Source: Paenibacillus radicis (ex Gao et al. 2016) (lineage in GTDB: Bacteria > Bacillota > Bacilli > Paenibacillales > Paenibacillaceae). From it: 64,000 nt of DNA. Shown piece by piece: positions 21,137 through 30,293 of this stretch. Each line of letters opens with the position of its first letter. Within the stretch, counting starts at the first letter, position 1. The position numbers were made by a program, and so were the translations under genes. The notes beneath the pieces are model-generated. The model was not told the DNA's origin. It saw nothing but the letters and a program-made list of their open reading frames with translations, and did no database searches. Where the stretch lies: positions 124,001-188,000 of the forward strand of contig NZ_BMHY01000006.1 in NCBI RefSeq assembly GCF_014641555.1, in the 5' to 3' direction.

Positions 21137-21188
21137 AAAAGCCGGAAGCTTGGAAGGAGCAACGCTCCTCAGCTTCCGGCTTTTCCTA
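21137..21188 (+). terminator. Terminator downstream of yhbH
   Basis: 14-bp stem AAAAGCCGGAAGCT / AGCTTCCGGCTTTT (21137-21150 with 21171-21184) enclosing a second hairpin GGAGC-AAC-GCTCC. It is symmetrical enough to act on both strands. Confidence 0.85.
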
Positions 21189-21401
21189 TCTATCCATCGC
21201 TATCCATCTATCCTCTTATTCGTCTATCCTTCTATTCTGCTACCACTCATACCACTCTGCCCCAACTACTCAAGGCGGCAGCCGACGTGTGATTAAGCAC
21301 TACAGTCGGGATGACTCCGTACGCCATTACTACACTTGTTCCCCGCACGTAACCTGACGGTGCGTCATAGCATAGAAATCTGCCTCAACACCACAAACTC
21401 C
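21185..21401. other. Intergenic stretch with short CTATCCATC-like repeats
   Basis: Part of the 420-base gap between yhbH and the epimerase gene (20982-21401). Just after the terminator the plus strand has several degenerate CTATCCATC / CTATCCTTC units (about 21187-21236). No gene is seen in the gap. Confidence 0.5.
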
Positions 21402-22307
21402 TTACTGAATCTCATTCCAGAGCGTACGAGCCAGCTGTTGAAAATAAAGCGACTGCGTCCAGCGGTCGCTAATTTCCTTTGTTCGACCTCCGGCTTCGTC
21501 GGTCGTGATCGCATAGGAAGCCGGGCCCAGCTCACAAACGAACGGGAACTTTTGTCCCGGCGCAGCCTGCCGCAGCCAGTGACGCATGCCGTCCGCCCAC
21601 CAGCGTTTATAGTGAACCAGCATCGGATGATCACCATGCTCGCCTACGTCGACTTGGATCTGTTCACCGTTCGACACTCTGGCATGGATGCTTGAGGTCT
21701 GCACTAGCAATTGCTGCAGCAGCGCTTCCGCTTCGTCCGGAACATGATGCATTTCCCCCGCTAATACATAATGAGAGTAGTCGATCGTCAGCTTCAAATT
21801 GCCGATAGCCCGTACATATTCCGCGGAACGGATCAAATCCTGCGTAATTGTGCCTCGGTGCGTCTCGACAAACACCGGTATGCCTGCTTCAGCGGACAAG
21901 CCTTGAATATCCCGAAGCAGCTCCAGTGCAGACTCTCCCGTCACGAATGGGGTGAGCACCTGCGCATTCACATACTGGATGCGTTCCGCGCCATATGCTT
22001 GTGCCTCCTGCAGAAACGCCCGCATATCCTCCGCATTTCTCGGATAAGCGTTGACGCTAAAGCTAAGTCCATACTCCTCAAGCAGCCGATTCCACTGCCC
22101 GGCCTCCTCCTTAGCTGGCAGGAAGCCGTTAATACCGTCATAACCTGCCTCGGCAATGCGGGCGAACCGCTCTTCCGTGCTCCATTCCCTTCCTGCGTCT
22201 CCAAGACCGCTCATCGTCCACCAGGACATTTGAACATCCAGCGCTGGCGCCGGACTAGCAGCGTTTGCATCATTTCGATCAGTGTGGGTAGACGAGTTCA
22301 TGTTCAA
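21402..22307 (-). CDS. Sugar phosphate isomerase/epimerase (TIM-barrel) family protein
   Basis: 301 aa AP-endonuclease-2-like TIM barrel. Metal-site residues are visible in VFVETHRGT (Glu), LTIDYSHYV (Asp, His), SIHARVSN (His) and FVCELGP (Glu). Such enzymes interconvert or dehydrate sugars and related polyols; substrate cannot be told. The chosen TTG start at 22307 has GGAGGGAGGG ten bases upstream and lies inside the 3' end of the dioxygenase gene (29-base overlap), so the two are coupled. An ATG two codons downstream is the alternative start. Hypothetical pathway role only. Confidence 0.85.
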   Translation of the reverse strand: MNMNSSTHTDRNDANAASPAPALDVQMSWWTMSGLGDAGREWSTEERFARIAEAGYDGINGFLPAKEEAGQWNRLLEEYGLSFSVNAYPRNAEDMRAFLQEAQAYGAERIQYVNAQVLTPFVTGESALELLRDIQGLSAEAGIPVFVETHRGTITQDLIRSAEYVRAIGNLKLTIDYSHYVLAGEMHHVPDEAEALLQQLLVQTSSIHARVSNGEQIQVDVGEHGDHPMLVHYKRWWADGMRHWLRQAAPGQKFPFVCELGPASYAITTDEAGGRTKEISDRWTQSLYFQQLARTLWNEIQ

Positions 22308-23088
22308 TGCCGCAAGGCCCTCCCTCCATGTTCAGCTCCAGCTCAACCTGCGATCCGTCCGCCCGGTACAAAGGCCGGTAGAAATGGCTGATCTTCGTTG
22401 CCGATTCGTTCGCATAGTGGCAAATGAAGGCGCGGCGGAAGCGATCCTTCGATTTATTGCGGTACGAGCCGTGAATGAGATTGCCGTTGAAAAACAATAC
22501 ATCTCCCTTATCCATAATTGCCGGGACCGGCTTCTCCTCTTTTGGAGGCTTGACGTAATGCGCGGAAAACGATTCTTTAACATCTGCCTCATCCGGACAG
22601 ACGATCTCATAGGTATTCGTCTTCGGTACGATCAGCATACCGCCATTCTCCTCGTCTGCTGCGTCGATAGCTGTCCATGCCGCGATACAGTTGCCAGGCT
22701 CCACTTTCAAATAGAAGTTATCCTGGTGCAACGCTTGACCGCGGGAGCCCGGCGGCTTGTAATAGAACATGCTTTGAGCGGCCAGCGCCTCTTCACCGTA
22801 CAAATCACCCAACACTTCAAGCACCGGGGCGTGAAGCATATATTTCCTCGCCGTCTCGTCAATACGATGCGGGTGCAATACACGCGGGTACCGTTTAAGC
22901 GGATCGGTGCTTTCCCCTCCTAGCTCAGGCTCAAAATAACCGGGAATCGCTTGCTGGCTGATTTTATCAAACGCCTCTTCAATCTCGGCCACCTGATCCG
23001 GACTAAATAGTCCTTTTACAATTAAATAGCCTTCCGTATTAAATGCTTGCAGTTGTTCCTCCGTAAGCACGCGCAATGATTTTGTCAT
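22279..23088 (-). CDS. Phytanoyl-CoA dioxygenase (PhyH) family oxygenase
   Basis: 269 aa Fe(II)/2-oxoglutarate-type oxygenase. The iron ligands appear as His121 and Asp123 in ALHQDNFYL and His206 in NLIHGSYRN; an Arg in KDRFRRAF (about 215-220) fits the 2-oxoglutarate anchor. N-terminal EEQLQAFNTEGYLIVKGL is a classic PhyH opening. In bacteria these enzymes hydroxylate diverse small molecules; the co-translated epimerase suggests a polyol or sugar-derived substrate. No regulator is adjacent. Family secure, substrate unknown. Confidence 0.9.
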   Translation of the reverse strand: MTKSLRVLTEEQLQAFNTEGYLIVKGLFSPDQVAEIEEAFDKISQQAIPGYFEPELGGESTDPLKRYPRVLHPHRIDETARKYMLHAPVLEVLGDLYGEEALAAQSMFYYKPPGSRGQALHQDNFYLKVEPGNCIAAWTAIDAADEENGGMLIVPKTNTYEIVCPDEADVKESFSAHYVKPPKEEKPVPAIMDKGDVLFFNGNLIHGSYRNKSKDRFRRAFICHYANESATKISHFYRPLYRADGSQVELELNMEGGPCGIEHELVYPH

Positions 23089-23280
23089 CTTCTGCTAGCC
23101 TCCTGTTTCTTCATTTATCTTCATGCTGTAAGCTGTCGATCTAACAACTTCAGTATAATTAAGGAGGCTTAGCGGTTGAATGCCGAAAGATGCTAAAAAG
23201 TCACACTATCCTGCTATTTCATATGGCTGGCAAGCGATGTTCTCCTATAGACTGTAAGATGCCTAAATCGACAACAACGC

Positions 23281-23318
23281 AAAAATAGCGCTCCAGCAAG
23301 AGCTGTATGCGCCATTTT
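23281..23318 (-). terminator. Probable terminator after the DUF1232 gene
   Basis: Arms AAAATAGCGC (23282-23291) and GCGCCATTTT (23309-23318) pair with one G-T; on the minus strand the stem runs into ATTTTTGCG. The remaining 23089-23371 gap holds no gene. Confidence 0.55.
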
Positions 23319-23371
23319 ACATTTTAACCTTCACCGCGTTTGACCTTATTCGCAGTTAACCGTCTCTTCAT

Positions 23372-23785
23372 TTAACCATTCGTCTGAGCAGCGGGAAATC
23401 CATCGGACCGCTCCTGCCTCTCACGAACCTCGCCATAAAAAAACCGTTCCGCCTTATCCCGATGCACAGCGTGCACATGTTTGCCAATGGCGGTGACTGC
23501 CGCAGCAATGACAGTTGCATCGTCTGTAAAGCCAAGTCCCAGCAGCGCATCGGGAATAGCATCAATCGGACTAATAAAGTAAGCGAGAGCGCCAAATGCG
23601 ATTCCTTTGGCATACAGAGGCGTTTTGGCGTCTATCGCGCAAAAGTACATCGATACCGCTTCCTTCGCGAACGGAACTTTACTCGCATATTTTTTCATTT
23701 TGCTCCAAAACTTTTTCTTTACAACCTCTTCATCACGCTGGCGCTTGCCCTCTTCTTCAAGCTGATGCTGTACGATCTGCTGCAT
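23372..23785 (-). CDS. YkvA-like DUF1232 membrane protein
   Basis: 137 aa. The DUF1232 core lies at about 50-105: YAKGIAFGALAYFISPIDAIPDALLGLGFTDD-type sequence, with the hallmark Y-F-I-S-P-I-D-A-I-P-D and a second hydrophobic segment DDATVIAAAVTAIGKHV. Charged N- and C-terminal tails flank it. It is a small membrane-associated protein of unknown function. Single gene, divergent from the M20 peptidase gene at 24002. Confidence 0.85.
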   Translation of the reverse strand: MQQIVQHQLEEEGKRQRDEEVVKKKFWSKMKKYASKVPFAKEAVSMYFCAIDAKTPLYAKGIAFGALAYFISPIDAIPDALLGLGFTDDATVIAAAVTAIGKHVHAVHRDKAERFFYGEVRERQERSDGFPAAQTNG

Positions 23786-24001
23786 CTGGCGCTCCCCCTT
23801 CCGAACTCATTCCTAGATTACCTCCATTATAGGCCACAACAAACCGCCATGACTTCCGTCTCCGGTATAGTATCGTCCCCGCCTTACGTCCAGCATGACG
23901 CACAGTAACCCAGCGATTATTTTGCCAGACCGGATTATAGAAATCGGTGAAAAAGTAGTACAATAGAGAAGAATTAACGAATTGAAGGAGGTACGTTCCG
24001 T

Positions 24002-25357
24002 ATGAATTATGAAAGTTATTTTCAACAATTAAGGGAGCAGCATCTGGAGCAGTTAAAGCAATTTCTGACCATTCCAAGCATTTCCGCTCTCTCCGAGCAT
24101 AAGCAGGATATGAATGAAGCCGCACAATGGGTGGCGCAAAAGCTGAAGGAAGCCGGCATGGATATCGTTGAGGTGCATCCGACGTCTGGGCACCCCATCG
24201 TCTATGCAGAGCATCTGCATGCACCGGGCAAGCCAACCGTCCTCATCTACGGACACTATGACGTTCAACCTGTCGATCCGCTTCATCTATGGGAAACACC
24301 TCCCTTCGAGCCAACCATTCGCGGCGGCAAGCTCTACGCACGCGGAGCAACGGACGACAAGGGACAGCTTTTCCTACATATTAAAGCCGTTGAGGCGCTG
24401 CTCCGCCAAGAAGGCGAGCTGCCGGTCAATGTGAAGTTCTGCATCGAGGGCGAAGAGGAAATTTCCAGCCCAAGCCTGCCTGCATTTATGAAGACGAACG
24501 AAGAAAAACTGGCGACCGACGTCGTCGTCATCTCCGATACCTCGCTGCTGGAGAAAGGCAAGCCAGCTATCTCAACTGGTCTTCGCGGCCTTTGCTCGCT
24601 GGAGGTTGCCATTCAAACGGCCAATACCGATCTCCACTCCGGCACGTATGGCGGCGGCGTTCCGAATGCGCTTCATGCATTAATCGAGCTATTGGCTTCC
24701 TTGCATGATGACAAAGGACGGATAACGGTAGAAGGCTTCTACGAGGGCGTTCCCGAGCTTTCCGCGGCGATGCGCGAAGAATTTGCCAAGCAGCAATTTA
24801 ATGAAGAGAAGCTGCAAAATCATTTAGGTCTGGATGCCTTGTACGGCGAGGAAGGCTATACTTTCGTAGAACGTACAGGTGCGCGTCCGACGCTGGAGCT
24901 GAATGGCGTTTATGGCGGTTTTCAGGGCGAGGGCACGAAAACGGTCATTCCGAAGGAAGCTCATGCGAAAATCACATGCCGTCTCGTCGGCAGCCAAGAT
25001 CCTGTCGCCACTTTGGAGCGCATTTCCGCGCATCTTCATACGCATGTGCCAACAGGAGCGAAGCTTACTGTGACACCTGGGGAGAAAGCCCGCGCATTCA
25101 ATATGGACCCTAGCCATCCAGTGCTGCAAACAGCGGCCGATGCCTACGAAGAAGTATATGGAACGAGAGCTCTCTTCACGAAAGACGGAGGCTCCATTCC
25201 GATTGTCGAGACCTTCTCGCGAGTGCTCTCCGCCCCGGTCGTTATGATGGGCTTCGGACTGCCCGACGAAAACCTGCACGCTCCTAACGAGCATTTCAAT
25301 TTGGAGAACTTCGATAAAGGCTTGCTGACAATCGTTGCGTTTCTGAAAAGGTTATAG
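24002..25357 (+). CDS. M20 family dipeptidase / metallopeptidase
   Basis: 451 aa cytosolic zinc peptidase of the dipeptidase type. Metal and catalytic residues: His85 and Asp87 in YGHYDVQP, Asp118 in RGATDDKGQ, Glu151/152 in IEGEEEISSP, and the C-terminal His in NLHAPNEHF. The lid domain (about 195-310) carries DLHSGTYGGGVPNA. The ATG follows GAAGGAGGTACG. The glutaminase gene starts two bases after its stop, so both are in one operon, probably recycling amino acids from peptides. No signal peptide. Exact peptide specificity unknown. Confidence 0.92.
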   Translation: MNYESYFQQLREQHLEQLKQFLTIPSISALSEHKQDMNEAAQWVAQKLKEAGMDIVEVHPTSGHPIVYAEHLHAPGKPTVLIYGHYDVQPVDPLHLWETPPFEPTIRGGKLYARGATDDKGQLFLHIKAVEALLRQEGELPVNVKFCIEGEEEISSPSLPAFMKTNEEKLATDVVVISDTSLLEKGKPAISTGLRGLCSLEVAIQTANTDLHSGTYGGGVPNALHALIELLASLHDDKGRITVEGFYEGVPELSAAMREEFAKQQFNEEKLQNHLGLDALYGEEGYTFVERTGARPTLELNGVYGGFQGEGTKTVIPKEAHAKITCRLVGSQDPVATLERISAHLHTHVPTGAKLTVTPGEKARAFNMDPSHPVLQTAADAYEEVYGTRALFTKDGGSIPIVETFSRVLSAPVVMMGFGLPDENLHAPNEHFNLENFDKGLLTIVAFLKRL

Positions 25358-25359
25358 GG

Positions 25360-26307
25360 ATGAGCGAACTCGAACTCGAATTTGAACAGTTACAGCAGAA
25401 TTTACCCGGATGGGTCAGAGCAAGCCAGCCTTGCTCGGCCCACGGCCGGGTAGCCGCCTACATTCCCGAGCTGTCCAAAGCACCCGGCGAGGCGCTTGGC
25501 ATCCATCTGATTGATGCACAGGGACGTACCTTAACGGCAGGCGACAGCAGTCTTTCCTTTACGATGCAGAGCATTTCTAAGGTGTTTACATTAATATTGG
25601 CGCTCATCGACAACGGCGAGAAAAAGGTATTCAGCAAGGTGGGCATGGAGCCGACCGGCGACAACTTCAATTCCATGCTGAAGCTGGAGCTCGTCCGGCC
25701 TGGCATCCCGTTCAATCCTCTGATCAATGCCGGAGCGATTGCCGTCTCCTCCATTATTGGCGGTGACAGTCCGGACGAGAAATCGTCGCGTGTCCTTCAA
25801 TTTTTCCGGAAGCTTGCTCATAATGATTCACTTGATTATGATTACGAAGTGTATCGCTCTGAGTCGGATACGGCGAATTTGAACCGTTCGATGGGGTATC
25901 TGCTCAAGGATAACGGTGTTCTGGAGGGCGACGTGGATGATGTTCTCGACGTCTACTTCAAGCATTGCTCTATTAATGCAACCTGCGCCGATTTATCGCG
26001 TATGGCGCTCGTGCTCGCTTTTAACGGTACTGATCCTATTACGGGAGAGAACCTTATTCCAAGACGTTATGTCCAAATCGCCAAAACGTTCATGACGACC
26101 TGCGGCATGTACAACGCTTCCGGGGAGTTTGCCATACAGGTAGGTCTTCCTGCCAAAAGCGGCGTGTCCGGCGGCATTCTATCGATGGTGCCCGGCCGGT
26201 ACGGTATCGGCGTTATTGGTCCTGCCCTCAATGCAAAAGGGAACAGCATAGCGGGCGTTCAGTTGCTGGAGACGATGTCTCAGCAGATGGACTGGAGCCT
26301 GTTCTAG
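25360..26307 (+). CDS. glsA: Glutaminase
   Basis: 315 aa beta-lactamase-fold glutaminase; hydrolyses glutamine to glutamate and ammonia. The catalytic Ser-x-x-Lys is SISK at 71-74, and NPLINAGAIAVSSI plus the later GILSMVPGRYGIGVIGPAL are family signatures. Length is standard for GlsA. It is tightly coupled to the upstream M20 peptidase (2-base gap), an arrangement that suggests joint use in amino-acid breakdown. B. subtilis pairs its glutaminases with transporters instead, so the pairing here is a minor difference. Confidence 0.94.
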   Translation: MSELELEFEQLQQNLPGWVRASQPCSAHGRVAAYIPELSKAPGEALGIHLIDAQGRTLTAGDSSLSFTMQSISKVFTLILALIDNGEKKVFSKVGMEPTGDNFNSMLKLELVRPGIPFNPLINAGAIAVSSIIGGDSPDEKSSRVLQFFRKLAHNDSLDYDYEVYRSESDTANLNRSMGYLLKDNGVLEGDVDDVLDVYFKHCSINATCADLSRMALVLAFNGTDPITGENLIPRRYVQIAKTFMTTCGMYNASGEFAIQVGLPAKSGVSGGILSMVPGRYGIGVIGPALNAKGNSIAGVQLLETMSQQMDWSLF

Positions 26308-26388
26308 CCGCCAGCTTATTTTTCCATAGAAAATAGGGAGAACAGCAGGTATAATGTTCGTATACCAACTTTTGGGAGGACGCCTCTT

Positions 26389-26766
26389 TTGTCGAATTTT
26401 GATAATGGACCGCAGTTTCAAAACTATAACCAGCCGCCTCATCCGAACCAGCCCTGGATGCCTACGCCTCCAGCACGGACAAACGGAAAATCGATTGCGG
26501 CGCTCGTATTAGGCATTTGCGCAATTATCGTACCTTATCTGGGATTTATTATCGGAATCGTCGGTATGATTATTTCATCGCTTGCCTTAGGCGAAATTAA
26601 GAAAAAAGGTGAGCAAGGAAAAGGGCTGGCAATAGCTGGTCTGGTGACAAGCATTATCGGTACGGCGATGTACGCCTTTATCTTGCTTATTCTAATCTTG
26701 ATCTTCGCCTTTGCAGCAGATAGCTATGATAGCAGCAATTTCAGCTATAACGTAGCTGGCAACTAA
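26389..26766 (+). CDS. DUF4190 membrane protein with Pro/Asn-rich N-terminus
   Basis: 125 aa from a TTG start at 26389 that follows GGGAGGA. Residues 1-35 are Asn, Gln and Pro-rich (PPHPNQPWMPTPPA); two membrane helices follow at about 43-70 and 85-112, with GEIKKKGEQGKGLAIAGL between them, the DUF4190 hallmark. The tail DSYDSSNFSYNVAGN is polar. Same architecture as the protein at 11052-11573 but with two rather than three helices. Unknown function; membrane location is clear. Confidence 0.8.
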   Translation: MSNFDNGPQFQNYNQPPHPNQPWMPTPPARTNGKSIAALVLGICAIIVPYLGFIIGIVGMIISSLALGEIKKKGEQGKGLAIAGLVTSIIGTAMYAFILLILILIFAFAADSYDSSNFSYNVAGN

Positions 26767-26789
26767 TTGAGCGATTAAATGTTTATACG

Positions 26790-26860
26790 AAAAAACCGCG
26801 CCATAGCGGCTCTTTACAGAACGGGGGGTTCTGCTGAAAGAGGATGGCGCGGTTTTTTTA
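26790..26860. terminator. Long bidirectional terminator between 26389 gene and HNH gene
   Basis: Outer arms AAAAAACCGCGCCAT and ATGGCGCGGTTTTTTT, with inner CTCTTT / AAAGAG and a top hairpin around CAGAAC-GGGG-GTTCTG. U-runs exist on both strands, suiting the two convergent genes. Confidence 0.88.
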
Positions 26861-26903
26861 TTTGGCCGAAGCGGCCTATTCAGGCACAGCATGAGCAGCC
26901 GAA

Positions 26904-27788
26904 TCAGTTTTCTTTCATAAATTCCTCAAGATCTTTATCCGCCTTGGATTGGTTGCAGAAATTGCACGCACACACACAATTGTCGGGAGTCGTATGCCCG
27001 CCTTTAGCCCGAGGCAGCATATGATCGATCGTATCGCCGTAATCGCCGCAGAAGTAACAGGTATAATTGTCCCGGGTCAATATATGCTTGCGGAAATCTT
27101 TGTTGCTGAACAGTCTGCGAATCGTATGCCGATTCACCACGACAGCAGCCCGCTCCTTAACAAGAATGATGGCAAGCTCTATATCGATCTCCTGATACCA
27201 GCGTCTGCCTTTGTCGGTTTTGCCGCGCATCCAGATCGTTCCTTGACGAGTTGGCCGCAGAAAGGCCGTATCGGTAGGCGAATGATTAGAGGGCTTCGGC
27301 TGCTGGCGCTGCTTCGTTTGCCGTGAAGCCTGTCTGGTACGCGGCCTGCGTTTCGGGTCAGCACCATTAGAAGCAGGAGCAGCTTTGCCCCCGTCTGAGC
27401 TAACCGGAGCTCCACTTTGCACGGATGCACCTTGACCTTCAACGGACGCAGCCGGGCTATTATTACTGGCTGCCTTGGCGCCCTTCCGCTTGGCGGCTGC
27501 CGTTTTCCCCGGCGTATGGCCAGCGATAACCGCTGTTGCCGAAGCAGCAATACCATCCGCGACAATAGCCGATGGCGCAGCTTGAATAGAAGCCGCTTTA
27601 TCCGCTGCCTTCCCTTCCACTGTTGCTGGCGCAGTTGCGGCGCGGCGTGTTTTACGGCAGGAGCGGCAAGCTCCCCGCCTCGATTGTGTGCCGGAGCGCC
27701 GGCCGGTACGGCGCAAAAACTCGTTCATCGGCTTTGGCTCATGACAATGAGCACAATATTTCAAAGTCGGTTGTTCGGTATCTGCCAT
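26904..27788 (-). CDS. HNH endonuclease-like protein with N-terminal Cys cluster and long disordered linker
   Basis: 294 aa in three parts. N-terminus: C12-x2-C15 and C41-x2-C44, a small zinc-ribbon-like unit followed by basic residues. Middle (about 48-180): Ala, Lys, Ser, Gln and Pro-rich low-complexity sequence, probably unstructured and DNA- or RNA-attracting. C-terminus (about 195-294): HNH domain with CYFCGDYGDTIDHMLPR and DNCVCACNFCNQSKADKD, in which the two CxxC pairs and the DH of the nuclease are intact. HNH proteins of this kind are often orphan nucleases. The linker length is unusual. Function unknown; nuclease activity is inferred from the motif. Confidence 0.85.
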   Translation of the reverse strand: MADTEQPTLKYCAHCHEPKPMNEFLRRTGRRSGTQSRRGACRSCRKTRRAATAPATVEGKAADKAASIQAAPSAIVADGIAASATAVIAGHTPGKTAAAKRKGAKAASNNSPAASVEGQGASVQSGAPVSSDGGKAAPASNGADPKRRPRTRQASRQTKQRQQPKPSNHSPTDTAFLRPTRQGTIWMRGKTDKGRRWYQEIDIELAIILVKERAAVVVNRHTIRRLFSNKDFRKHILTRDNYTCYFCGDYGDTIDHMLPRAKGGHTTPDNCVCACNFCNQSKADKDLEEFMKEN

Positions 27789-27935
27789 CGGTTGCTCCGG
27801 GCAATCCCATGTTGCCTACTGCCCGCTATCTTCCCCTCGATTTTTTTATCATTGTAGCATGAAACATGGTTAGCGCGTACTTGGCGTGTGACAATGATTC
27901 AACGAATCATCATGGTGCGGATTGCGGATTGCTGC

Positions 27936-28892
27936 TTACAGCTTCATCCGGTAAATCGGCTTGTTCTCCAGTCCGCGGATAAACGGCGTCCATGGCTCGG
28001 ATTCCGGCGTCGTATCCAGCGCATCCTCAACCATTTGCAGCTTCGCATCCATGGCGTCGATATGATGAAGAGCCACCGCCTCCGCCGTTTGCGGCTGAAC
28101 GGGGCTTCCCCACTCTCCCAAATTATGATGCGACAGCACCAGATGCTGCAATCCGATTACTTTCTCGGATTCCAAATCTATTCCGCTATGTATGGCCGCT
28201 TCCGTAATCCAGCTGGAGGCCAGCGATATATGTCCAAGCAATTTCCCTTGAAGGCTGTAGTCCGATACGATGCCAAGCTGCGCGATCATTTCCTCCGGCT
28301 TCGCAATATCATGCAGAATAATGCCCGCTTTAATGAGATCCGGGTTTAAGAACGGTCTTTGCTTGCAGATGAATTCACCAATTTCCAGCATTCTTACAAT
28401 ATGATAGGCAAGTCCGGCAAAATAAGCGTGATGATGCGTCTTCGCTGCGGGATAATGACTCAATTTGTCATCTACCTTCGCAACACAATAATCGACGATG
28501 CGGCGAATCTCTTCGTCCTCAATGCTGCTTTGCACTTGCTTGATCGCATGAATAAGATCATTTGGCGAGATCGGCGCCGAACGGATGAAATCGGTCAAAT
28601 TCACTTGATCTTCTTCGGTCGTGAGCCGCATGCGCACGATTTTGATTTGCAGTTTCTCGCGGTAAGTCTGAACCACACCATGAACCTTTACCAGCCCCAT
28701 TGGGAAAAAGGTTTCCTTGTCCGTGGACGACACGTCCCAGAACTTGGCGGACATTTGCCCGCTTCCGTCGCAGAGCACGATATCGAAATAATCTTTCGGC
28801 GTAGCTCCGTTAGTCAGCTTCACTTCAAGCTCTTTCAACAAATAGTATCCTGTAAAATCGTCCGAACTCGCTAATTGTTTAATTAATGTCAT
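27936..28892 (-). CDS. yhaM: YhaM, 3'-5' exoribonuclease
   Basis: 318 aa, close to B. subtilis YhaM in length. An N-terminal OB-fold (about 10-95; GYYLLKELEVKLTNG, VKVHGVVQTYREKLQIKI) precedes an HD domain (about 155-290) with HHHAYFAGLAYHIVRM, GIILHDIAKPEE and LSHHNLGEWGSPVQP, which supply the HD metal ligands. The enzyme trims RNA 3' ends and is involved in mRNA turnover. Single gene; upstream gap 28893-29077 contains the terminator of the next cluster. Identity secure. Confidence 0.93.
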   Translation of the reverse strand: MTLIKQLASSDDFTGYYLLKELEVKLTNGATPKDYFDIVLCDGSGQMSAKFWDVSSTDKETFFPMGLVKVHGVVQTYREKLQIKIVRMRLTTEEDQVNLTDFIRSAPISPNDLIHAIKQVQSSIEDEEIRRIVDYCVAKVDDKLSHYPAAKTHHHAYFAGLAYHIVRMLEIGEFICKQRPFLNPDLIKAGIILHDIAKPEEMIAQLGIVSDYSLQGKLLGHISLASSWITEAAIHSGIDLESEKVIGLQHLVLSHHNLGEWGSPVQPQTAEAVALHHIDAMDAKLQMVEDALDTTPESEPWTPFIRGLENKPIYRMKL

Positions 28893-29024
28893 CGTCGTTC
28901 CTCTCTTCTTCCGTTCTCCCGGTTTAAACCTATACGACCATTATACAATGGAATGCCCTGGAGTGACTCGGTTTTATTGAAAGGTTCCTCAACCATTTCT
29001 CTTCCTGCCAAGGCCAGCCGCCAG

Positions 29025-29073
29025 CAAAAAAAAGCCGCAATCCCGTTGTTTGCTGACAACGGCGATTACGGCT
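29025..29073 (-). terminator. Terminator after the epimerase-dehydrogenase-MFS operon
   Basis: Minus-strand stem AGCCGtaATCgcCGTTGT / ACAACGggATtgCGGCT followed by eight T residues (plus-strand A-run 29026-29033). Confidence 0.88.
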
Positions 29074-29077
29074 GCAT

Positions 29078-30277
29078 TTATTTCACTGCGGTTTTTTCCC
29101 GCAAAAATCGATAGAGCAGCGCAAAGCCGAGTACCCCGGCAAGTGCCATAACTCCGCTTGCGGCATACATCGGCTGCGGGCCATAACGGTCGAAGAGCCA
29201 GCCGCCTAAGAAGCCGGCTACGATGCCGGATAGTCCGCCCCAAGTTAAGGCATACCACGCTTGGCCCGACGCCCGGAATTCGGCTGGAACGAGCAGCGCG
29301 GTAAGCTGTGTCCCGATATAATAGAACCCTCCGAAGGTCAGGCAATGGAGCGCTTGAATGAAAATGATATGCAGCGGGCTCTCGGCAACCGCCATCAAAG
29401 ACCAGCGCAGCGCATACAGCACACTGATGACCGCAAGACATAACATCATGACACGGACATTTTTACGCAAATAACGGTCCAGCAGCAAAAATATCGGAAT
29501 TTCGAAAATCGAGGAAAAAAAAGCCGACCAGCCAATTACGCCTGTCTTTCCCCCTAGCTCTGCGATATAAAGTCCAACGAAGGTTGTATTCATCGAGTTT
29601 GGTATAGACAGGACAAGACCGATAATGAGAAACAGAACAAACGGCCAGTTGCGGAGCATGGAGCTGCGGCTGACTGGAGCCGTTCCCGCTTGAGGCGCCG
29701 CAACCGGTACTCCGCCTGGCGGAAGCGTAAAGGCAAGAGCGATAGCGAGCAGCATCATGACGCTGTAGACGATCCATAAACGTTCGATGCCCATTCCGCC
29801 AATGACCGGTCCCGAAGCGACCGCTAGCAATGCCCAGCCAAGTGACCCCCACAGCCGAAATGCGCCGAATTTATGGCCAGTCCCTTCTATAGCATTCAGT
29901 ATCAAGCTGTTGCTTTGCGAGAACAGCGGCATTTGAAAGAAGAAAAAGAGCAGCATGCACGCATAGATAAGCGTATAGGAATGGACGAGAAATACGAGCT
30001 GCATGACCAGTAAATTGCCGATCAGCATGACGATCAGAATTCGCCGGATGTTGCGGAACCGGTCGCTTAAATAACCCCAGAACGGATTGGCGATCAGCGA
30101 TACAACGGGGCCTCCTGCCATCAGAGCACCAATCTCAATCGTCGACATCCCTTGCGACTGCAAATATAAAGCGAAAAAAGTGCTGTAAATCGCGATCGTT
30201 CCATATACGAAAAAGTTAAACGCCTTTATGGAGCGGTATCCCATGCTGGCGGCCGTCAAAGATGCGGATGAATTCAT
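29078..30277 (-). CDS. MFS transporter (MFS_1-like)
   Basis: 399 aa with twelve membrane segments. The opening AFNFFVYGTIAIYSTFFALYL and FWGYLSDRFRNIRRIL loop resemble the LacY/NupG-related MFS_1_like group, which takes up sugars or nucleosides with protons. A hydrophilic break near 200-212 separates the halves. It is the third gene of an operon with an epimerase and a Gfo/Idh/MocA dehydrogenase (16-base gap), so it probably imports their sugar or polyol substrate. Substrate not determinable. Confidence 0.87.
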   Translation of the reverse strand: MNSSASLTAASMGYRSIKAFNFFVYGTIAIYSTFFALYLQSQGMSTIEIGALMAGGPVVSLIANPFWGYLSDRFRNIRRILIVMLIGNLLVMQLVFLVHSYTLIYACMLLFFFFQMPLFSQSNSLILNAIEGTGHKFGAFRLWGSLGWALLAVASGPVIGGMGIERLWIVYSVMMLLAIALAFTLPPGGVPVAAPQAGTAPVSRSSMLRNWPFVLFLIIGLVLSIPNSMNTTFVGLYIAELGGKTGVIGWSAFFSSIFEIPIFLLLDRYLRKNVRVMMLCLAVISVLYALRWSLMAVAESPLHIIFIQALHCLTFGGFYYIGTQLTALLVPAEFRASGQAWYALTWGGLSGIVAGFLGGWLFDRYGPQPMYAASGVMALAGVLGFALLYRFLREKTAVK

Positions 30278-30293
30278 AGCGTCCTATCCGCCA

